Shown here in pieces: positions 19,850 to 29,181 of a stretch of DNA of 64,000 bases (position 1 is its first letter; the number at the start of each line of letters is the position of its first letter). Below the pieces are notes generated by a model. That model ran no database searches and had not been told where the DNA came from. It saw only the letters and a program-made list of their open reading frames with translations. Origin of the DNA: VRUE01 sp963816785 (GTDB lineage: Bacteria > Actinomycetota > Thermoleophilia > Solirubrobacterales > 70-9); the NCBI GenBank assembly GCA_963816785.1, contig CAWFLL010000004.1:1364001-1428000 (forward strand), read 5' to 3'. The position numbers and the translations under genes are program-made.

Positions 19850-21175
19850 CTAGGCGGCCGCCAGCTCGCGCTCGCGGGCCGGATGGCGCGCGGTGATGAC
19901 GACGGGGGTGCCGTCGCGCGGCGAGAGGGTGATGTTGCGGCGGCTGACCCGCTCGGGCGCGGGATCGGCCTTGTGCAGCTCGCATCGGGTGAGGACCTCA
20001 CGCAGCACGATCCGCATCTCGAACTCCGCGAACGCGGCCCCGAGGCAGCGGCGGATTCCGCCGCCGAACGGGATCCAGGCGTAGGTGTCCGGGGCATCCT
20101 CGATGAAGCGCTCGGGCCGGAAGGCGAAGGGCTCGGGATAGACGTCGGCGCGGGTGTGGGCAAGCCAGATCGCCGGCGTCACGTCGGTCCCCACCGGCAG
20201 CGTCAGGCCATCGACGCTCAGCTCGGTGGCGAGTCGCCGGCCGGCCAGCGGGACGACCGGGCGCAGACGCAGCGACTCGGAGATCGTCGCCCGCAGGTAC
20301 TCGTCCTCGCCCTCCTCGAGGGAGTCGCGCAGTCGGCTCATCACCTCGGGGTGGCGGAGCAGCAGGTCGAAGGTCCAGGCGAGCGCGGTCGCCGTCGTCT
20401 CGTGGCCCGCGAGCAGCAGAGTCATCAGCTGATCGCGGAGGTCGACATCGCTCATCTCCCCACCGTCCTCGAAGCGGGCGAGCATCAGCGCCGAGAGGAT
20501 GTCGTCGCCGTCCCCGAGGCCGTCGCCGCCCCGCCGCTCGGCGATCTCGGCGTAGATCAGCTCGTCGACCTCGCCGATCAGGCCCTCGAACCGCGCCCAT
20601 GGCCCGCGGCTGAAGCGGCGCGTGGCGAGGCCGATCAGCTGCAGGAGGGGCTCCGCGGTCTCGTTCAGCACCCTCGCCAGCAGGGAGCGGAGCCGCGCCA
20701 GCCGGGCGCCGTCGACGACGCCGAAGACGACCCGCAGGATCACCTCGAGGGTGATCGCCTGCATGCGGGGATGGATCGGGAACTGCTCGCCGAGCGGCCA
20801 GGAGTCGATCTCGGCCTCGACGATCTCATCGACGATCGGCTCGTAGGAGCGCATCCGCTCGCCATGGAAGGCCGGCAGCATCAGCTTCCGATGGGCGAGG
20901 TGGTCGCTCCCCTCGAGGAGGAGCAGCGAGCGCGACCCGAGAATCGGTTCGAGCACGAGCTCCCGACCCCGCGGCAGGCCGTGTGCGCGCTCCGTGTAGA
21001 GGGCCTTGATCGCGGCCGGGTCGGAGATCAGGACCATCGGCCGCTCGAAGCCGAGGAATTTCACGCTGAACGACTCGCCGAGGCGCTCGCGGCAGTCCTG
21101 CATGAACGGGAGCGGCCTGAATGCCCACCTCAGGGTCTGAACGAGCGGTGGGCTGTTCGGTTCCGGGGGAAGCAT
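19850..21175 (-). CDS. Cytochrome P450
   Basis: A 441-residue haem monooxygenase. The haem-ligand loop is FGGGIRRCLG with Cys377, the K-helix ExxR is Glu300-Arg303 (ESLRLRP), and the I-helix oxygen motif AGHETT is at 256-261. FRPERF (352-357) is also standard. It has no signal anchor, so it is a soluble bacterial P450 needing separate redox partners, none of which is nearby. The start at 21175 follows from the proline-rich N-terminus (PPEPNSPP). It lies back to back with purC, 38 bases apart. Substrate unknown. Confidence 0.93.
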   Translation of the reverse strand: MLPPEPNSPPLVQTLRWAFRPLPFMQDCRERLGESFSVKFLGFERPMVLISDPAAIKALYTERAHGLPRGRELVLEPILGSRSLLLLEGSDHLAHRKLMLPAFHGERMRSYEPIVDEIVEAEIDSWPLGEQFPIHPRMQAITLEVILRVVFGVVDGARLARLRSLLARVLNETAEPLLQLIGLATRRFSRGPWARFEGLIGEVDELIYAEIAERRGGDGLGDGDDILSALMLARFEDGGEMSDVDLRDQLMTLLLAGHETTATALAWTFDLLLRHPEVMSRLRDSLEEGEDEYLRATISESLRLRPVVPLAGRRLATELSVDGLTLPVGTDVTPAIWLAHTRADVYPEPFAFRPERFIEDAPDTYAWIPFGGGIRRCLGAAFAEFEMRIVLREVLTRCELHKADPAPERVSRRNITLSPRDGTPVVITARHPARERELAAA

Positions 21176-21201
21176 CGGGGCAAAGCATCGCAGGTGGTGG
21201 T

Positions 21202-21207
21202 TAGCAT
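21202..21207 (+). promoter_or_regulatory. -10 element of purC (leaderless)
   Basis: TAGCAT lies 6 bases before the purC ATG, in the 38-base gap shared with the divergent P450 gene. No Shine-Dalgarno is present. Confidence 0.5.
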
Positions 21208-21213
21208 CGGTTG

Positions 21214-22065
21214 ATGGCCGCGACGGTTCAGGATCTGAAGCTCCACTCCTCCGGGAAGGTTCGCGAGATCTACGAGTGGGAGGACGACCTGCTGATGGTG
21301 GCGTCCGACCGAATCTCGATCTACGACGTGGTGATGCCCTCCCCGATCCCCGACAAGGGGAAGGTGCTGAACCGGATGTCGGTGTTCTGGTTCGAGCTGA
21401 CCGGCGACATCGTTCCCAACCACCTGATCTCCGAGGACGTGCCCGAAGAGGTGGCCGAACGCGCGATGCGGGTGCGGCGGCTGGAGATGTACCCGATCGA
21501 GTGCGTGGTGCGCGGCTACCTCTCGGGGTCGGGCTGGAGGGAATACCGCGAGAGCGGGGCCGTCTGCGGGATCGACCTGCCGCCGAACCTGCTCGAGTCC
21601 GACAAACTGCCCGAGCCGATCTTCACCCCGGCCACCAAGGCTGAGATCGGCGACCATGACGAGAACATCGACTTCGGGCGGGCCGCGGAGATCGTCGGCG
21701 ACCCGGCGCTGATGGAAGAGCTGCGGCGGATCTCGATCGAGGTCTACTCGCGCGGCGCCGAGCACGCGGCGGAGCGGGGGATCATCCTCGCCGACACCAA
21801 GTTCGAGTTCGGCCGCCACGCCGGGGCCGAGATCGTCCTCGCCGACGAGGTGCTGACGCCGGACTCCTCCCGCTTCTGGCCCGCGGACCGCTACCAGCCG
21901 GGCAGCGCCCAGCCCTCATTCGACAAGCAGTTCGTGCGCGACTGGGCCGACGAGGCCGGTTGGGACCACACCCCGCCCGCCCCGGAGCTGCCGCCGGACG
22001 TGATCGAGCAGACCCGCGCCAAGTACGTCGAGGCCTACGAGCGGATCACGGAGCGCTCTTTCTGA
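21214..22065 (+). CDS. purC: SAICAR synthetase
   Basis: Condenses CAIR with aspartate. The 283-residue protein shows HSSGKVREIYEWEDDLLMVASDRIS, the signature VVRGYLSGSGW and LADTKFEFG, followed by the ATP-site LADEVLTPDSSRFW. The ATG at 21214 is chosen because TAGCAT lies 6 bases upstream; a TTG directly before it would add one residue. The 3' end overlaps the convergent cupin gene by 20 bases. Confidence 0.96.
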   Translation: MAATVQDLKLHSSGKVREIYEWEDDLLMVASDRISIYDVVMPSPIPDKGKVLNRMSVFWFELTGDIVPNHLISEDVPEEVAERAMRVRRLEMYPIECVVRGYLSGSGWREYRESGAVCGIDLPPNLLESDKLPEPIFTPATKAEIGDHDENIDFGRAAEIVGDPALMEELRRISIEVYSRGAEHAAERGIILADTKFEFGRHAGAEIVLADEVLTPDSSRFWPADRYQPGSAQPSFDKQFVRDWADEAGWDHTPPAPELPPDVIEQTRAKYVEAYERITERSF

Positions 22066-22657
22066 GCAGCGACCGTCCGTACTGCGGGTAGGTGCCGGTG
22101 TATCCCCGCACCTTCGCGATCGGGCGCAGGGCCCCGAAGACCAACGACTGAAGGGCGGCGGGCGGACGCTTTAACACGATCACGTCCCGGAACTCGGTCG
22201 CGAACATCGCCAGCTGAAGAGGATCGGGCATTCCCTTCTCGTTGCTGTGGCCGTCGCGGGCGAGGCCGAACAGGTTCTCGATCATCAGCAGGAAGCGCAC
22301 CCCGTCAGAGACCCGGACACGCGCGACGCACTCCGCCTCGCCGGCGTTCCACCAGTCGTGCCAGCTCCCGCGCGGAATCTCGACCACCTCGCCGAGCCCG
22401 GCGACCGACTCGCTGCCGTCGAGGCGGAAGCCGATCCGGCCCGCCTCGACCGTGAACCGCTCATCGAAGTCGTGGTGGATGTGCTCACCGGCCACGGCGC
22501 CGCCGGGCTGCACGTGGAGCTCCGCCTCGAGTGAACGGTCGCTGCCTTCCCATGGAACCTTGATCAGGACTCCCCGCTCGCCGGTTCGCGGGTTCTCGAG
22601 AGAATCCCCGGTGGAGAACGGCTCGGTCGGCGCGGCGAGGGCGGGCGGGTGGCTCAC
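22046..22657 (-). CDS. Cupin-domain protein
   Basis: A 203-residue protein whose N-terminal half is a cupin beta barrel. HIHHDFDERFTVEAGRIGF is cupin motif 1 (HxH...E) and PRGSWHDWWNAG is motif 2, consistent with a metal site. The C-terminal part (VIVLKRPPAALQSLVFGAL) has one hydrophobic helix of unclear role. The GTG at 22657 is chosen because TACGAT stands 6 bases upstream on this strand; the frame remains open further, but only antisense to purS. It may be a small-molecule-binding protein rather than an enzyme. Confidence 0.8.
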   Translation of the reverse strand: MSHPPALAAPTEPFSTGDSLENPRTGERGVLIKVPWEGSDRSLEAELHVQPGGAVAGEHIHHDFDERFTVEAGRIGFRLDGSESVAGLGEVVEIPRGSWHDWWNAGEAECVARVRVSDGVRFLLMIENLFGLARDGHSNEKGMPDPLQLAMFATEFRDVIVLKRPPAALQSLVFGALRPIAKVRGYTGTYPQYGRSLLRKSAP

Positions 22658-22663
22658 CGGTCC

Positions 22664-22669
22664 ATCGTA
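22664..22669 (-). promoter_or_regulatory. -10 element of the cupin gene (leaderless)
   Basis: On the minus strand TACGAT is followed by 6 bases and the GTG start. It is paired back to back with the purS promoter. Confidence 0.45.
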
Positions 22670-22695
22670 GACGCGAACCCCGGGGACCGGATCGC

Positions 22696-22701
22696 TAGAT
22701 T
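22696..22701 (+). promoter_or_regulatory. -10 element of purS (leaderless)
   Basis: TAGATT lies 7 bases before the purS GTG. No Shine-Dalgarno and no -35 hexamer are recognisable. Confidence 0.5.
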
Positions 22702-22708
22702 GGCAACC

Positions 22709-22939
22709 GTGAAGGCGCGCGTCCTGATCCGGCCGAAGGAGGGCATCCTCGACCCCCAGGGCAAGGCGGTCGAGCGGGCGCTCCCGGCGCTCGGATTCGA
22801 GGGGATCGAGCACGTGCGGGTCGGGCGCATGGTCGAGCTCGAGGCGGAGGATCCCGAGCAGCTCTCCGAGCTCTGCACGAAGCTGCTCGCGAACCCGCTG
22901 ATCGAGGACTTCGAGATCGAGCCAATCGACGGCGCCTGA
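22709..22939 (+). CDS. purS: FGAM synthase subunit PurS
   Basis: Small subunit bridging PurQ and PurL in the three-part formylglycinamidine ribonucleotide synthase. The 76-residue protein begins KARVLIRPKEGILDPQGKAV, and LGFEGIEHVRVGRMVEL is the family core. The GTG at 22709 gives the normal length of about 80 residues; an upstream in-frame start would add 20 unrelated residues. Its stop overlaps the purQ ATG by one base. Confidence 0.93.
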   Translation: MKARVLIRPKEGILDPQGKAVERALPALGFEGIEHVRVGRMVELEAEDPEQLSELCTKLLANPLIEDFEIEPIDGA

Positions 22940-23601
22940 TGCTGTGGGGCGTCCTCCAGTTCCCCGGCTCCTGCGACGAGCGGGATGCGCTTCGCGCCTG
23001 CTCGCTGGCCGGGAAGGCGAAGCTGCTCTGGCATGAGGAGAGGGACCTAGGCGACGTCGACGCGGTCGTCGTCCCGGGTGGCTTCTCCTACGGCGACTAC
23101 CTGCGGGCGGGGGCGATCGCCCGCTTCTCGCCGGCGATGGAGTCGGTGGCCGAGTTCGCCGCCGGCGGCGGGCCGGTGCTCGGGATCTGCAACGGATTCC
23201 AGGTGCTCTGCGAGGCGGGGCTGCTGCCCGGGGCGCTGCTGCGCAACGAGGAGCTGCGGTTCGTCTGCCGTCAGGTGGATCTCGTCGCCGGAGACGCTCG
23301 CTCGCCGTTTCTGCGGAGGTTCGAGCCCGGGGAGCGGCTCTCGATTCCGGTCAAGCACGGCGAAGGCCGCTACTACGCGCCCCCCGAGCTGCTCGACGAG
23401 ATCGAGGCCGGGGGCCAGGTCGCCTTCCACTACGCCCCTGGCCAGAACCCGAACGGCTCGGCCCGCGACATCGCCGGGGTCCTCAACGAGGCCGGCAACG
23501 TCCTCGGCCTGATGCCCCACCCCGAGCACGCCGTCGACCCGCTCATCGGCTCAACCGACGGCTTGAGGTTGTTCGCAAGCGTCGCGGAGGCATTGGTGTG
23601 A
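22939..23601 (+). CDS. purQ: FGAM synthase glutaminase subunit PurQ
   Basis: Class I glutamine amidotransferase supplying ammonia to PurL. The 220-residue protein has FPGSCDERDA at the N-terminus, the VVPGGFSYGDYLRAGAIA loop, nucleophile Cys in GICNGFQVL, and the His-Glu of GLMPHPEHAVDP completing the triad. Translationally coupled to purS. Confidence 0.96.
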   Translation: MLWGVLQFPGSCDERDALRACSLAGKAKLLWHEERDLGDVDAVVVPGGFSYGDYLRAGAIARFSPAMESVAEFAAGGGPVLGICNGFQVLCEAGLLPGALLRNEELRFVCRQVDLVAGDARSPFLRRFEPGERLSIPVKHGEGRYYAPPELLDEIEAGGQVAFHYAPGQNPNGSARDIAGVLNEAGNVLGLMPHPEHAVDPLIGSTDGLRLFASVAEALV

Positions 23602-23625
23602 CACCCGCCGCCCCCGGACGCGGGA

Positions 23626-23663
23626 GCCGGGGCCTGTCCATCTGTAGTTCTTCAGGCCCCGGC
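23626..23663 (+). terminator. Strong hairpin between purQ and purL
   Basis: An 11-base perfect inverted repeat, GCCGGGGCCTG (23626-23636) and CAGGCCCCGGC (23653-23663), encloses a 16-base loop. No T-run follows, so it is not a classical intrinsic terminator. It may lower read-through or protect mRNA inside the purS-purQ-purL operon. Confidence 0.5.
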
Positions 23664-23683
23664 GGGAGCAGAGGAGGCGGCGG

Positions 23684-25886
23684 TTGATCCAGGGAGCAGA
23701 GCAGCCGGCGTCATATGAGGTACTCGGCCTCACCGAGGCCGAGTACCTGCTGATCGTCGAGAAGCTCGGCCGCGAGCCGAACGACGTCGAGCTGGCGATG
23801 TTCAGCCTGCTCTGGTCCGAGCACTGCGCCTATAAGCACTCGCGCAAGCTGCTGCGCCGGCTGCCGATCGAGGGCGAGCGCGTCGTGATGGGCCCCGGCG
23901 AGAACGCCGGCGCGGTAGACATCGGCAGCGGCTACGCGGTCGCCTTCAAGGTCGAGTCACACAACCACCCGAGCGCGGTCGAACCGTTCGAGGGAGCGGC
24001 GACGGGGGTCGGCGGCATCCTCCGCGACGTCTTCGCGTTGGGCGCCCGCCCGATCGCGATCCTCGACTCGCTGCGCTTCGGCGAGCTCGACTCCGAGCGC
24101 TCCCGCTTCCTGCTCGACGGAGCGGTGCGCGGGATCGGCCATTACGGCAACTCGATCGGGGTGGCCACGGTCGGCGGCGAGATCTACTTCGAGGCTCCCT
24201 ATGAGCACAACTGCCTCGTCAACGCGATGTGCGTGGGGCTGGCGAGGCAGGACGAGATGGTGCGGGCGGCGGCGGCCGGCGTCGGCAACGCGGTCGTCCT
24301 GATGGGGGCATCGACCGGGCGCGACGGGATCGGCGGCGCCTCGGTCCTCGCCTCCGCCGAGCTGGGCGAGGGTGACGAAGCGAAGCGGCCGACGGTGCAG
24401 ATCGGCGACCCCTTCGAGGAGTCGAAGCTCCTCGAGTGCTGCCTCGAGCTGTTGGAGAAGGACCTGCTGGTCTCGCTGCAGGACCTCGGCGCCGCCGGCC
24501 TCACCTCCTCGGCGGGTGAGATGGCGGCGGCGGGCGGGGTCGGGATCGACCTCGACGTGGCGAGGGTCCCGCTCCGCGAGGCGGATATGGAGCCGTTCGA
24601 AATCATGGTCTCGGAGTCGCAGGAGCGGATGCTCGGCGTGGTCGAGCCGGAGAAGGTGCCCGACGTCCTGGCGGTTTGCGAGAAGTGGCAGACCGGGGCG
24701 GCGGAGATCGGAGTCGTCACGGATTCCGGCGCGATCCGGGTGCTGCGCGGCGAGGATGTGGTCGGCGAGATGCCGGTCGCGGCGCTCGTCGACGGCTGCC
24801 CGCTCTATGACCTCTCGCCGGCCGAGCCGGAGGGTTGGATCTACGGCAACCGGGCGAGCCTGGACCCGGCCACCTCGGCGGAGGAGACGCTGCTCGCCCT
24901 GCTCGCCTCCCCCAGCATCGCCTCGAAGCGGTGGGCCTTCCGGCAGTACGACTCGGTGGTCGGCTCGCGGACCGCGCGGCGACCGGAGACCGCCGACGCC
25001 GCGGTCCTCGCGATCCCCGAGTCCGGCAACGCGATCGCGGTCTCGATCGACGGCAACGGGCGCCGGGTCGCCTGCGACCCCCACGCCGGCACCATCGAGG
25101 CGGTCCTCGAGTGCGCCCAGAACCTCGCCTGCGTCGGCGCCGAGCCGCTAGGCGTGACCAACTGCCTCAACTTCGGAAACCCCGAGAAGCCGGCCCAGGC
25201 CTGGCAGCTCGACCGCGCGGTCTCCGGTCTCGCCGAGGCATGCGAGGCGCTCGGCGTCCCGGTCGTCGGCGGCAACGTCTCCCTCTACAACGAGGGGCCG
25301 GAGGGCCCGATCTACCCGACCCCGGTGATCGGCATGGTCGGCGAGCTGCCCGATCCCGGCGTCGCCGCCGGCGTCGCCTTCGCGGGCGAGGGCGACGCGA
25401 TCGCCCTGCTCGGCCCGTTCGCTCCCTCGCTGCAGGGCTCGGAGCTGGCGAAGCTCCTCGGCGAATTGGACAAGGGGCTCCCCCGGCCGGACGTCTCCTC
25501 TGTCGCCGCCGCCTGCGCCGCCCTCCGCGACGCGGTCCGCGCCGGCCGGGTGGTCTCCGCCCATGACGTCAGCGACGGCGGCCTCGCCTGCGCCCTCGCC
25601 GAGTGCGCGATCGGAGGCGTCGTCGGGTGCAGGGTCGACCTCGCGCCGCTGCATTGATAGCGGCTGCTCGGCGGAGGAGGCGCTGTTCGGGGAAGGGCCC
25701 GGCGGCTTCGTCCTCAGCGGGGCGCGTGCCGAGCTCGATTCGCTTGCCGAGGAGGGGGTTCCGGTGGCGCTGATCGGTGAGACCGGTGGCGAGCGGATTT
25801 CGATCTCCGCCGGTGACTCCCAGTTGGACGTCACGGTCGAGGAGGCCACGGGCGCGTGGTCATCGCTCGCCGAGCGCATCGGCTAA
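23684..25886 (+). CDS. purL: FGAM synthase large subunit PurL (frameshifted near 25655)
   Basis: ATP-dependent amidation of FGAR. The protein begins with a TTG after GAGGAGGCGG and shows SLLWSEHCAYKHS, KVESHNHPSAVEPFEGAATG (active-site His), SLQDLGAAGLTSS, and the second-half motifs VGGNVSLYNE and AHDVSDGGLACALAE. Near 25655 an apparent extra T ends the frame at CTGCATTGA; the next frame continues SGCSAEEALFGEGPGGFVLSG and ends at TAA 25886, completing the normal small-PurL length of about 730 residues. As a single-copy biosynthetic gene it is probably intact in the organism. Confidence 0.93.
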
Positions 25887-25949
25887 AGGGTCAGGCCTCG
25901 ACGGTCGACGTACGGCATGTCGACGGATATGCTCCAAGCACGAGGGACG

Positions 25950-26899
25950 ATGGGGACAAGGATCTGCAAGCGGGTTGGCACTGGCTGTCACGTCCGTGGT
26001 CGCCGCTGTCTCGGTGATCGGTGCACCCTCGGCCACCGCCGCAACTGAATTCGGCGACAACTGCGTCGCGAAATCCGTCGTCAAAGACTTCACCAGCCTG
26101 TTTGAGATCTCGGCGCCAGACAACCCACTGCCCGTTGCCGCTCCCAGCGCCGGGGTCATCACCAGATGGAAGACCAGCATTCCCCCGACTTCCGGCTCTT
26201 TCCCGGCGAGCCTCAAGGTCCTCCGCCTGAGCGGCGCCACCGCTCTGGTGGTTGGCGAGAGCCCGGCGATTGTCACTTCGGGAACCAACACCGTAGAGAC
26301 GCGGATTCCGGTCCAGGCAGGAGACCATCTCGGCATTTCTGCCACTGGATTCGGGGCGTACTACTGCCTGGGGTCGGAAGGCGACAGGATCGGATTGATC
26401 GAGGATGCCCTTCCCGTGGGGGCGGGAGTGCCCTTCATCGAGGATGAAGAGAAAGTGCGTGTGCCGGCCGCCGCGGTTCTCGAGCCCGATGCCGACGGCG
26501 ACGGCTACGGCGACGAGACCCAGGACCAGTGCCCGCAGAGCACCGGTTTCCAGGCCGCATGCCCGGTCGTGGTGCTCGACTCGACGCCGTTGCTGAAGAA
26601 AGGCAAGGTGGTGGTCCTCGTCGCCGCCAGCACCTCGACGAAAGTGACCGTCTCCGGCAGCGCGAAGCTGCCGAAAGGCGCGAGCAGCTCCGCCCAGGCG
26701 AAACTGGCGAAAGTGGCGAAACCTGTGACCGCAGGAAAAATCACCCGCTTCGCGCTGAAATTCCCGGCAAGCCTCAAGTTCGCCGTGGCGGGCCTCCCCC
26801 GGCAAGTCGATCGCCCTGAACCTGAAGGCAACGGCCCCCGGGGCAACCGGCGGAACCGTCAAGGACGAATCGAAACTGAAGCTGAGGGGCCAGGGCTAG
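25950..26899 (+). CDS. Secreted TSP3-repeat-like protein, paralogue 1 (two frameshifts)
   Basis: First of four related secreted proteins in the window. A signal peptide (MGTRICKR then LALAVTSVVAAV) is restored by dropping one G in the run at 25972-25974. The mature part starts EFGDNC, contains APSAGVITRWK and ETRIPVQAGDHLGI, then the calcium-binding-like EPDADGDGYGDETQDQCPQS, and a C-terminal beta-type domain (KKGKVVVLVAAS). A second shift at the C-run near 26796-26800 leads to GKSIALNLKATAPG and the TAG at 26899. TATGCT (25928-25933) and GAGGG before ATG 25950 look like its promoter and ribosome site. The function is unknown. Confidence 0.7.
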
Positions 26900-26904
26900 G
26901 CCGC

Positions 26905-27204
26905 TCAGCGGATCTCGAATCCGCTGAGGCCCTGCGGCTTCTCCTCGCTCACCTCGACCAGGTCGACGCGGGCGCCACGGGGGCCATCGCGGCAGAACAC
27001 CAGCATCGCCTCGACCGCTCCCGGCGTCCCCTCGAATACCGCTTCGACCTTTCCATCGTCACGGTTTCGGACCCATCCGGCGACCGAGCGGGACTCGGCC
27101 TGCCTCCGGGTGGTGTCGCGGAAGAAGACTCCCTGGACGCGACCGTGGATGACCGCCCTCCTGTGGATCTCACCTGTTTGTCGATGATCGGATGCGAGGC
27201 TCAA
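26905..27204 (-). CDS. Acylphosphatase
   Basis: Hydrolyses carboxyl-phosphate bonds such as acetyl-phosphate. The core HGRVQGVFFRDTTRRQA carries the phosphate-binding loop and catalytic Arg (FFR), and VAGWVRNRDDGKVEAVFEG carries the conserved Asn (usually GWVRN). Length from TTG 27204 is 99 residues, close to the family norm of about 90-100. The start is uncertain: no in-frame ATG or GTG exists near the conserved core, and AGGAGG lies inside the coding region instead. The gene sits between two secreted paralogues on the opposite strand. Confidence 0.75.
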   Translation of the reverse strand: MSLASDHRQTGEIHRRAVIHGRVQGVFFRDTTRRQAESRSVAGWVRNRDDGKVEAVFEGTPGAVEAMLVFCRDGPRGARVDLVEVSEEKPQGLSGFEIR

Positions 27205-27297
27205 GAGCCAAGCGTAGGAGTCGAGGAACGCCGTGACGAGGGATATGCTGCCGCCAGGAATGAAACTGCGATTGGATTCGGACAGGAAGAGGCAGGG

Positions 27298-28228
27298 ATG
27301 AGAAAGCGGCTTGCGGTTTTGGGCACGGCGTTGGTCGCGGCGCTCGGCGTGATCGGCGTGCCGTCGGCTTCGGCGGCGGTCGAATTCGGCGACAACTGCA
27401 TCGCCAACGACGACCTCGAAACCCCCTTCACCCTGTTCGAGATCTCGAACCCGGCGAACCCGTTGCCGACAGCTGCGCCCAGCCAGGGCGTCATCACCAA
27501 ATGGAAATCCAGCCTCATCGCGACCCCTGGCTCGCTCCCGCTGCGATTCCAGGCGCTGCACCCGACGGGACCCGGTCAGGTCCAGGTCGTCGGGGAATCG
27601 ACCCAGAACGTGACCGGCGGGTTGAATGTTTTCGACACCCGGATACCGGTGAATGCCGGAGACAGGATCGCCATCGGGGCCGTCATCGAAGAAGCGAACC
27701 TCATCTGCAAATCGGAAGGCAACCCGAGCTTCATCGGTGGATTCATCGGCAATCCAGGGCTCGGAGGGAAAGCGCCGACCATCGAAGCCCCGGCCGAATT
27801 CAGGTTGCCCCTGGCGGCGCTCCTCGAGCCCGATGCCGACAACGACGGCTTCGGCGACGAGACGCAGGACCAGTGCCCGCAGAGCGCGACGACCCAGGCG
27901 GCCTGCCCGGTGGTCACGATCGACTGCCCTCTCGCTGAAAGGAAAGGGTGTCGTCACGGTGTTGGTCGCCGTCAGCTCTACGGCGCCGGTCTCCGTAACC
28001 GGAAGCGTGAAGCTCGGGAAGGGCAAACAGGCGAACCTGAAAGCCCCGACGAAATCGCTCACCCCGGGCCCGATCGCAAAGTTCAAGCTGAAATTCCCGG
28101 CGAGCCTGAAGAGCCGGCTGAAGGAACTCGAGCCGAAACAGTCACTGCTGCTGAAGATCGCCGCCAAGGCCACCAACGTCACGGGTGCGATCAGCAGCGA
28201 CAACCTGAAGGTGAAGCTGAAGGGATGA
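27298..28228 (+). CDS. Secreted TSP3-repeat-like protein, paralogue 2 (frameshifted near 27922)
   Basis: Signal peptide RKRLAVLGTALVAALGV ending SASA, then EFGDNCIAND, APSQGVITKWK, FDTRIPVNAGDRIAIG and EPDADNDGFGDETQDQCPQS followed by ACPVV. At about 27922 the frame shifts, and the next frame gives LSLKGKGVVTVLVAVSS and the closing NLKVKLKG, matching the other paralogues. The ATG follows a purine-rich GGAAGAGGCAGGG. The same GGATATGCT element found before paralogue 1 occurs at 27241-27249, 49 bases upstream. Its stop overlaps or nearly overlaps paralogue 3, so both are likely co-transcribed. Confidence 0.75.
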
Positions 28229-28230
28229 CA

Positions 28231-29181
28231 ATGCGAATCTCGCTCGGACTCACCGTCACCGCAGCGCTGGCAGCCTCGCTGCTGGTGCCGTCCGGAGCCG
28301 CGGCCGCCACAGAATTCGGCGACAACTGCACCGCCAACAAATCGACCTCGGGGACCGTCGTGACTTACTTCGAGATCGCGTCCCCGGGACCGCTTCCAGC
28401 AGCCGCTCCCATCGCGGGGGTCATCACGAAGTGGAGAGTCAACGTCGTCCCGGCGCCGTTCTCGCTCCCTCACACGCTCAAGGTCCTGCGGATCACCGGA
28501 CCGGGCACCGCGCTGACCGTCGGGGAAGCCGCGGGGAGCGTCAGCGGAGGCGGCAGCTCGTTCGACGCCAGGATCCCCGTTCAGGCAGGCGACCATCTGG
28601 GCATCTACGGGAGCCTCCCCATCGGGACCCTCTACTGCGAAGCACCCAGTGAAACGATCACGATCGGGGGCTTCGTGGGCAGTGGTGCCGGCATCGGTGG
28701 CGCCACGCCCTTCACGCCGGCGGGCGTCCCGATACGGATCCCGGTCTCGGCAGTGATCGAGCCCGACGCCGACGGGGACGGATACGGCGACGAGACGCAG
28801 GACAAGTGCCCGCAGAGCGCGACGACCCAGGGGGTGTGCCCGGTGTTGGTGCTCGACTCCTTCGCCCTCCCGAAGAAGGGCAAGGTCGTCGTCCTCGTCT
28901 CCGCCAGCACCGCGACCCAGGTGACGGTTTCCGGCTCAGCGAAGCTGCCGAAAGCGCCGAAGAAGGCGACGAGCTCGGCCCAGGCGAAATTGGCGAAACT
29001 GACCAGACCCGTGACTCCGGGCAAACTGAACCGCTTCACATTGAACTTCCCGGCGCCGCTGAAGTCGGCGGTTGCCGCCCTGCCGGAGGGCAAGTCGATC
29101 ACCCTGAAACTGCAGGCGACGGCGGCGGACGTGACGGGGAAAGCGGCCAAGGACACGGCCAACCTGAAGCTGAAGGGCTAG
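28231..29181 (+). CDS. Secreted TSP3-repeat-like protein, paralogue 3 (intact)
   Basis: A 316-residue intact member. It has signal peptide RISLGLTVTAALAASLLV to about residue 25, EFGDNCTANK, APIAGVITKWR, FDARIPVQAGDHLGI, and a conserved Cys after LYC. EPDADGDGYGDETQDKCPQS with GVCPV follows, then the KKGKVVVLVSAS domain ending NLKLKG. The Asp-rich block has the thrombospondin type 3 pattern DxDxDGxGD, which binds calcium in animals. ATG 28231 follows AAGGG; an ATG at 28225 overlapping the previous stop is an alternative. The TAG shares CTAG with the stop of the convergent MFS gene. Confidence 0.8.
   Translation: MRISLGLTVTAALAASLLVPSGAAAATEFGDNCTANKSTSGTVVTYFEIASPGPLPAAAPIAGVITKWRVNVVPAPFSLPHTLKVLRITGPGTALTVGEAAGSVSGGGSSFDARIPVQAGDHLGIYGSLPIGTLYCEAPSETITIGGFVGSGAGIGGATPFTPAGVPIRIPVSAVIEPDADGDGYGDETQDKCPQSATTQGVCPVLVLDSFALPKKGKVVVLVSASTATQVTVSGSAKLPKAPKKATSSAQAKLAKLTRPVTPGKLNRFTLNFPAPLKSAVAALPEGKSITLKLQATAADVTGKAAKDTANLKLKG

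Noticed and set aside
26905..28596. A 563-codon minus-strand frame containing acylphosphatase
   Set aside because: Only the last 99 codons match a family. The rest is antisense to the secreted paralogues.
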